Source of the DNA: Trichobilharzia regenti
Lineage: Eukaryota; Platyhelminthes; Trematoda; Strigeidida; Schistosomatidae
DNA: 64,000 bases
Reading direction: 5' to 3'
Assembly (NCBI GenBank): GCA_944472135.2
Contig: OX235262.1
Location: 89,564,903-89,628,902, forward strand
Under the pieces are notes generated by a model. That model saw nothing but the letters and a program-made list of their open reading frames with translations, was not told the origin of the DNA and did no database searches. Within the stretch, counting starts at the first letter, position 1, and every line of letters starts with the position of its first letter. Below are positions 52,101 through 61,100 of this stretch, one piece after another. The translations under genes and the position numbers were made by a program.

Positions 52101-55100
52101 AACCTGATACGATTTCAGGCTATTTTACCAAAAGTCCCAGACTCATCAAAGTCTCTTAACTGATATGATTATAAACAATAAATTGTGTTCAAAACGTCAT
52201 CCAATAAATAATACTGTTTCACTGCGTGATATATCTGGTAAATAAATTAATATGAAATTACAAACTGCCGCAAATGCCTAAGTTTTACACATATATTAAA
52301 AGTGTCCGACTTGATTTCCGGCGTCCCAACCATCCCTGGTAGCCATTTTACACCTTCCTGCATAGCTCAGACTAGCTGCTCTACCGAACAGTGACATGTT
52401 TTGGTGTGACCACTTTACCCTTTTTACAACCTAATACTGCATCAGTTAACATTGCTTGCTGAGTAAAGCGGTGGTTCTGCGTGAGTAACATAGATCGTAG
52501 CTACCTCACTCTATGTTGCCTCATAATCTCGTTGACTAGCTTAATCTCTTCACCTTGTACTGAATCTCTCCTTATTACTGTTTCTCATATTAACCAGTAC
52601 CTTTCCAAGACTGTGCTTTTAAAGTGTAAAAAGAGGCCATAATATAATTTCATCAGTCAGTTTTTCACATAATAAGTGAACGAGGAAACATTCTGATGTA
52701 AGATTCACTTACTGAACGAAAATATTTAATTTTGACTGGTTTCAAAACAGTCAGTCCAGCACGTTTACCATAAAGTATTACATGGTTTTCCAAACAGATA
52801 CAATTTACTATCAAATAAGAAAATAATCAGTTTTCAACAATTTTATGACGACAAATAAAGGAGAAATAATCATATATTAACAGTTAAATTCGCTAATTTA
52901 AATTAAATAACGAAAGCAATGATACAAACAAAATAGAATATCAAAACAAGTGATTCAGTGAAGAAACTCTTTTCAACGAATTCATTATCAAGCTATACAG
53001 TCGTATATGTACGGTTTTTATTGAATTATATGCATTCATATTTTGGCTCTACTTATTTTTTATTTTCGCTTATTTAACCTGTATACTTTTCCCTTATTAC
53101 GTCAATTGTTACTATTGCTATTCTCACTTTGAATTGTCTCCGGTATTATTTCGCTCGTCCCACTTGTCATTCTAAATCAATATTGTTTGGCAACGTTAAG
53201 TTCTATGTTATCAAATTCCACATAATGTTAAGCAACGTTTTGATTTTCATTCTATTTAACTACTAATCCCATAATTTTACACCCCTTCCAACTTCTATAC
53301 ATCCTATGAATTGTTCTATATATGACATTAATTTTTCCCCACTTCATACTGAACTATGATTATACTTTGAATTGGTGTAATATGTCTAGTCCTCTGTTTG
53401 CTGCAGAGTGAATTCTATCAGTCATGTTTGCAATGTGGCCACCATTCTAGGTGGCTCACCATTACGGTATACTTTGAATTGTTGGTATTAGATGGTTGGA
53501 GACCATCGGTAGGAAGCTTTGGACCTGGGTTTCGTTCTAGTTGGTACTGACCAGTCAGCGAGGCGTATTTGCAACCGTGAAGGAACTCATATCCCTTCTG
53601 ACTTCAGGTTTCCTGCCGATTGCCTCCAACAATGAATATAATCACGAACATTTTAATTACATTTCATACTACTATTATTATTTTATGTATCCACACTTAT
53701 GATTCAATTCCCTCATTGGATATAATTTCTTATAAACCACATATACATGATTTTACATTTTGATAATAAATTCGTTGAAAAGAATCTCTTTTCGGTGAAT
53801 CATTTGTTTTGATTTTCTATATGTCCCAATGGGTACTTTCCACGAACTGAAAAAAACAAATAACTGAAAGATATTCTTTTGATGTTGATTTTAGAAGCTT
53901 CTCTAAAACACGTCATAATAATTTCGCATTTAACAAGGGGTTAGATACCTATATCTGTTTTAATGTCAACTTTTACGTGTGTGGACTTAAGGACGCATAC
54001 TTATTTGATTATACTTTTCATTAGAAATGGTCAAAAAGTGGCATAACAACATCTCGGGAATAATTATTTTTCGGTAAGAATAATACGCTTCGAAATTCCG
54101 TTTTAGTACACGGAACTGTTGTACACACGGGAATGATATATATATGTCAAATTCACTGAAAGGAATTAAATTATAACTGTTTGGGATCAATTTTCAAATG
54201 TTAGCTTGCAGGGATTTAATTGATTTCAAGTCTGATCACGAACTGATTCAAATTAAAGAACTACTGAAAAATATAGTAGGCAAAACAGCTGTTTTGACCA
54301 GATTTGAGACTCTTCAGAGGCACACACGTAGGTCCGTTAGGTTACTAGGCAAGCTCGCTGGTGATTCAGTTACTGTGGCTCACCAGTTCTGACTTTTGCC
54401 AATTCCTGATATACGACGTGACCACTAGTCAATGTCATCAGTGAATATCTTCCTTAATACCCAACTTGATGGATCCCGCCGTTTACCACTTCAGGCAAGT
54501 TGCTATTCGACTGCATTCAGGTCTGATCATGAACTGCACTACTGTATCCTAAACGATTTCGTCTAAGTTTGACTGAATTCAAATTTTCTGCAGCGGATTA
54601 TATCACTTTACATCACCTATTGTATATAACAATTGTTTTTTATATTAATTTCAGAAATTCAAAGGGATGAGTAATTAAGCTAATTAGGCAAAATTGATCA
54701 AAATCTATTAGTCACGTTTACACCAAGACGACCAGCCGATGAACTACCTCAAAATTAGAATGAAACATTCATATTTGATGTGTTTAATAGTGACGACAAA
54801 TGAAAAATTGTTATAACTTCATCAGACAGACGCATTTGTAGAATTTGAAGAATTACATATTCTTCAGGTATTTTGCTACAAATTAATAAGTTTCAAATCA
54901 ATCAATGAAGTAATATGAGTTGTTTTTACCAGTGTTAGTTGACTGCTGGAGCCCAGCCCACAAAAAATGGACGTGACACATTCTATAAAATCAACTTTAA
55001 CTAGGAAAAAAAATATATGATTCAACTAATTTTGATACTTACTGAAAGACAAACAGACATTTCCAACAGGAGCAGTAATCATCTCCATTTCTTCATTGAA

Positions 55101-58100
55101 TAAACACCTTTCCCCTTCTTTGATATGCTCATTAAACAGTGTACAATCATTTACAACAGGCTGCAAAGTTTTCAAATAAAATATTTTTATCAAACAGACA
55201 GTAATTAAGAAACATTTTAGATTCACCAAGCAGTAAACATTTTACTAGGTAGAAGGATCTGTTGAAGTAAATACAAAATGCTTGCATAAATGTGAATACC
55301 AACGTTCTAAGCTTGATGACAGTAGTCTCTTTTTCAAGATATAGTCACTTTTGTTCATTTAATTTTTATTTTTTTATTTATTTTGATTTCAGCTTGATTT
55401 CACACCGTATTTTTTTGGTACAGGTGTGGAATTTTCAGCATGTGATATCGGTAGCCCAAATTTAGCAAGCCGATCATAGATATCAGGTGTGCGTCGGCAG
55501 GGGATCAAATCTCGGACCATTTGCATGGTCGGCGAGAGTCCTAACCACTGTGCCACCGACACACAATGTCTAAAATTTAACCCACCATGATTTCGATATA
55601 AAGTTATATATGTTTCTTTGAGGCTTCAGTAGCTGCGGTGGTGTTAATATAGAGCAGGACTGTTAAAATTATGCCACAACTTTCTTCTTTACTGGATGTA
55701 ACAACAGAAGACAAGGGCCAGGCAACAGATCGTTTTATTATGAAAATCACACGTATTTATACATCTTTCAACTACATTATTATAGACAAGCGCAGTCATC
55801 TGATTGGTTGTTTAGGTAGACAAACGCAGGCTTCTGATTGGTTGTTTCGGGATTCCTTGACAAATAGAGTTCTCTCTGCGAATCATATTTTGCCACGTTA
55901 ACTTTGCTGTGATTGGTTGTTGACTCAGGCTTGTTCATATCTTCTCACGGCCCACATTAGTGACCTAGACCTTAACGTAGATTAGTGCCAACCAATCGGC
56001 TAGCAGCCTGCTCTCACCACACTCGTCCCCCGTCAAATACGTGCGACTGAAGTCGGCTTGATCTACTTGGTGCAGGCGTCATCGTTGGCTTGTCTTGCTG
56101 TATCCATTTCTGGAGCTCGCTGACGTTCACGCGCCTCTCATTGTTCGCCATTGCGACTGTGTCTGCGTAACCCCATCTCGAAGTGACCATATATGGTCCT
56201 TCCCACTTTGGAAACTGTTTGCCTGACCTGTCGAACATTCGTCCATACTTCGGCCCACACCTTCATATGCTGCTTTCACCCGACCTCCCAGCAGCGTCTC
56301 AAGTAGCAGCTCCATCGCTGACAGATCTTGAACGCCACTCAACTGCGCAGAAGCCTTGAAGTCCTGCCCGAAGACCATATGTCTCCATCGAAAACAGCAG
56401 GGCATAGGCTTTCCATTTGTCGGTAGGCAGCGACACCAAATGTAACAACAGAAGACAAGGGCCAGGCAACAGATCGTTTTATTATGAAAATCAACACGTA
56501 TTTATACATCTTTCAACTACATTATTATAGACAAGCGCAGTCATCTGATTGGTTGTTTAGGTAGACAAACGCAGGCTTCTGATTGGTTGTTTCGGGATTC
56601 CTTGACAAATAGAGTTCTCTCTGCGAATCATATTTTGCCACGTTAACTTTGCTGTGATTGGTTGTTGACTCAGGCTTGTTCATATCTTCTCACGGCCCAC
56701 ATTAGTGACCTAGACCTTAACGTAGATTAGTGCCAACCAATCGGCTAGCAGCCTGCTCTCACCACAGCACTACCGGTTAGGAGAAGTTTAGAAGTGTATT
56801 AGTTGGTGACTGTACTAGGTCCTTGTACGCGGCTGGCGAGCACTCATCCATTGAATCCCCGTAGCACCATATCTCATATCAATACTACATTTTGCTTACA
56901 CGTGACATCTCTTAAAGTAAACCAAGCTTTTTATCAATTCGTGGCTTTAATTCCAAACTCCAAGCATAATTTGTTACTATCTTGGAAGCCTCTCCTCACC
57001 TAAAGGTATACTGTACGGACACTAAGGTCAAATTAGGAGACTGAAGCCTCTTTTACTCATTTCTTGATAAAATATGAAGGTAATGTTTCTTGATTAGAAT
57101 AAAACACTATAATCTTATGTAGATGAAGATAACCAGTCCATGCAGGAATACTAATATTTCTGCTGAGGTGTTGTTCTGTAGACCATCCTATGCTTATTAC
57201 CCACCATCTATGAAAAAGAAAAGGCTATTTCTAACTTTCAAACTAGTTTGTTATAATATGCCAAAATAAAACATTCAGAAATTGTCATCTAATGAATTTG
57301 AGAGATATTGGTTTTTATTAAATATTTCAAAGACTTCTGAAGCCTAGCTGTATCAATTAAAAAAATAGACATTAGCATCATTTATAACTTAACCAATAAA
57401 AATATCAATACACAAGAATTATCAAAATGGATTACAAACATAAATCGAAATAGATCTCCAGTAGCATACTGTAGGTCGGGTGTGAGGACAAATACTCGCT
57501 GATGACATTTTGATAGTGGTCGCGTCATATCATGCAGTGGCAGAATTTGAAATTCATGGACCACTGAGTCGGGTCCCAGTAGCTTAATGGTCTACGAGCT
57601 CATTCGCTTTGTAGACAGGAGGCTCTGGGTTCGAACACTGTCGGTGGGTGTGTACTGATGAAGAGTCCCAAAGTAGGATGAAACATGTGGCTGTCCAGTG
57701 CTCTTAGGTTTGACAACGGTTTTCTAACCGATATCAGCTCATGATGAAATCCTCTATAGAAATGGATTTGTTGAATCAAAAGGAGTGAGTTCTCAATCAT
57801 GTTCCTATCATTATTGGATTGTTTGAGAACAATTTATGAAGTCAGCAAGGCAATAATCACATTCTCTGCATGATTCATAAACTACCTTTTTGAATAGACA
57901 TGCAATAATAAAAAGTATGAAAAATCTTCTTGTTTAGCAAATACGAATGTAGTCTGAAGTGATATAATTAAAAAAATCTCTTCAAAAAACAGGAAATCAA
58001 CTTTCTCATGCTTTTTTCACGCTATTTATACTGCCTAATATCCGTTGAATTCCTAAAATATAAAAACTACAATCTTAAGATAAGATAATAGCTTTATTCC

Positions 58101-61100
58101 AAATCAGTACTTGTGATACAGAATGGAATTCTCAACATTTTACTACAGTATTGCATCCAGTTGGTACATTATCAATAAATAAAACTCTACATAGATTAAG
58201 GAAATCTCAGTTCATTATGACAATAACATATTGGTATGTCAGTAGCAAAGCCAAAAATTGAACAGAGTGTTTGAAGGTGTTAGAAAAGTAGATACTAGCA
58301 TATTTACTGGCGTAAGCAGAAGAAAGAAACAAAGGAGCACATAACAAAGAAAAAAAAAGAGAGAGAAAAGGAAAAGAAAGAAAGAAAACGTACCTATAAA
58401 TGATATGAGTTGAAAAGACGAGATCCAGTTGTTCTACCGACTATTTAGTAAGTTATAGGTATCACGCCTAATGCTTTCTTTATCGCACAGAACACGAGCT
58501 AAGTAGGCCATGGTTGAGTTTTTGTACTTGCTAGTCCTAGCATATAGTTTTCTATATGGGCTTCTGGTTTTGCCTGATGAGATACAAGGGGACAGTTGTG
58601 AATGAACAGGGTGTTTTGAGTTAGATAAAATGGATTTTGCCCACTTTTCACATGACTCCAAGTGCCTATCGACCAGAATATTAACAAGCTGGCTAAGTGG
58701 CAAACTGCTCACCCTCCTGACAACCTTTAACATCCTACGTAATTAGGTATAGTCTTTCTTCAATAGCCCAGGAAAGACTAAGAGGGAACAATAAAGAATA
58801 ATAGGCAGAATACGGGAGTTAACAAATTGTAGGAGTAAGGGTTGGGTTACACCAGAATGTCTTAACTTCTTGATGTAGGTACATAAACCTTTTAGTTAAC
58901 TCGTTCTCATGTTTTGGACAAACCTTTTTAAAGTGACTAATCGTAAAAATTAACATTGACAGTTAAATCTTTTTCCTTGAAAATTATATTTTTTACTAAA
59001 GAGGAAAATACTATAGACGTATAATCAGTCCCTTGTGTTTATCTTTCTTGTAGATAATTTTACATCTTCACAAGTAATTTGTGATTTAATTCGCCTACTT
59101 ACAGTAGATGCGTTTCTCTTTATTACTATGATAATTAATATTGTATAAAGCCACTTTCAGATAAATTTAAGTCATTCAATGATTTGCGCATGTGTCGTTG
59201 GCACAACGGTAGAATGCTCGCCAATTACTCAAGTGGTTCGGGGTTTGGTGCCCCATCAACACACTCCTTTACCTCACTAAGCTAGTAATAAGACTGGGTA
59301 AAGAGGGAAGCTTAGAGATGAGGCTAGCGACCGCATCGCGTAAAAATAAATACCACTGCTACCGAAACTTCAAAGCTCTAGCTCGAAGCCTTATGTTCCA
59401 CTGGGAACGTAAAAGAATAAACCAATGACTTGTACAACTCTGCAGTGTTTTGAATTTTTTTATCTGTTCTTCAATTATCGTTTCCAGTTTTTATAACAAC
59501 TGTGACACTTTAAATAATAGCTGATATAATCTTGCTTACCGTATCCATCCGTAATTTCATTAGTCTATATGAATACAATCAAACTTTTGAAATTTGCCTG
59601 AAGATTACCCATAGTAACAATAAGTCTTTAAATGCAATGAAGGAACAGTGCATTTCAGCACTTATTCTATGGCCTGCATGTTAAAGTGTTTAGCTACAGC
59701 CTTATTGATATTTTTCAATATCCTTTTCATGCTAAAAACAATCATTAACAGATCACCAGAACATCTTTTATATCAAGAGTCTACTGGTCGACGGATGGTA
59801 GTTTCCAAGGCTATCTAGTTGTGTAATGACTAATATTTATCCCTCAGGTGTGTGTAATGTGGTTGTTAAGCTGAATGACGGCACTGTCACAGACACTCAC
59901 GCACACACACACCATGGTGCGCCAGAATTTGATATTTGATACCAAGAGGAGCTTTTACATCCACATTAATTGTTTATTCACTGCACCAAAATGGTATAAA
60001 CTTCAGATAACAAGTAGTTCTTACGAAATATTCATTTGAATTAAAAAAAATTTGTGATTAAGATAGACTAAAACAATTGATTTATTAAAGAAATATAACT
60101 CAACTCACTGTCCAGAAGCATATATATGGTATATTCTCAGTAACATTGATTAAACTTCTATTAATAAGAACTATAAGATAATAATACATAAAAATAGTGT
60201 TAGTTTATTGGCGGTCACAAGTCAATAGAGGTAACTCTCATCATTCTGAGCTGTAAATAATCAGTGATTAAAGTGCGGTGATATTTATAGATCAGCTACA
60301 CCTTGATTAATTTTAGTAAGTTTAGTACGACATAACTTGGAATTATTTAGGATCATTTCCCACAATCGATCACCTTTAATCCTACTAACGACAATTTATC
60401 GAATATCGCGAAGAAAATTCACAGTTAGGTGACTGAATTAGGCCACTAAATAGGACTGCATAACTTTGTGTCCTAGTTTAGAAAGGAATTAACATACGCG
60501 TTGACATAGTGACACAAAGTACTTTCATTTACGCATAGAATACTTACTAAGACCTCCATTAACATACAATTACGGAAAATTGGTAGTGATAATTATAACA
60601 GGATATTAAATGTTTAAAAAGGTGGTTTTTTGGTGTGCTTTTTGGCGTCATTGTTGTTCAAACTTAAATATCACTCAAGAGACATTGGTTACATAAGTGT
60701 TTCCATGACAGCACTTATTTATTTATACTGTTTATTAGTCTGAACTACCAGAATATAATAATATTTCACTCTAATAAATACTTTATTAACAGTTTTTATT
60801 ATTATTCCCTTAGGTTTCAAGGGGAACATAGGACTTTAACAGCACATCTCCATTTCGTCACGTTCTTTGCAGTCCTCTTTAGCTTGTCCCACGACTGCCC
60901 ATAAGCTTTCATTTCCTCCTCACACGATTTCTGTCCCGTCATGCTAGGACAACCCACTCAGGCTCCTCTCGAGGGCCTGGTGTGCGATGTCACTCAACGG
61001 CCTACTCAGCTAGTGTCTGATCTTTCTCGAATTTCTCCTATATATTGGTCGAGTAACAGGTTCTTGGTTGGTTGGCTGCAAGATTTTCTTGTTGCTAATT

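Noticed and set aside
52297..52640. Locally less AT-rich stretch in an intron
   Set aside because: No open frame, splice-flanked coding or known repeat could be recognised.
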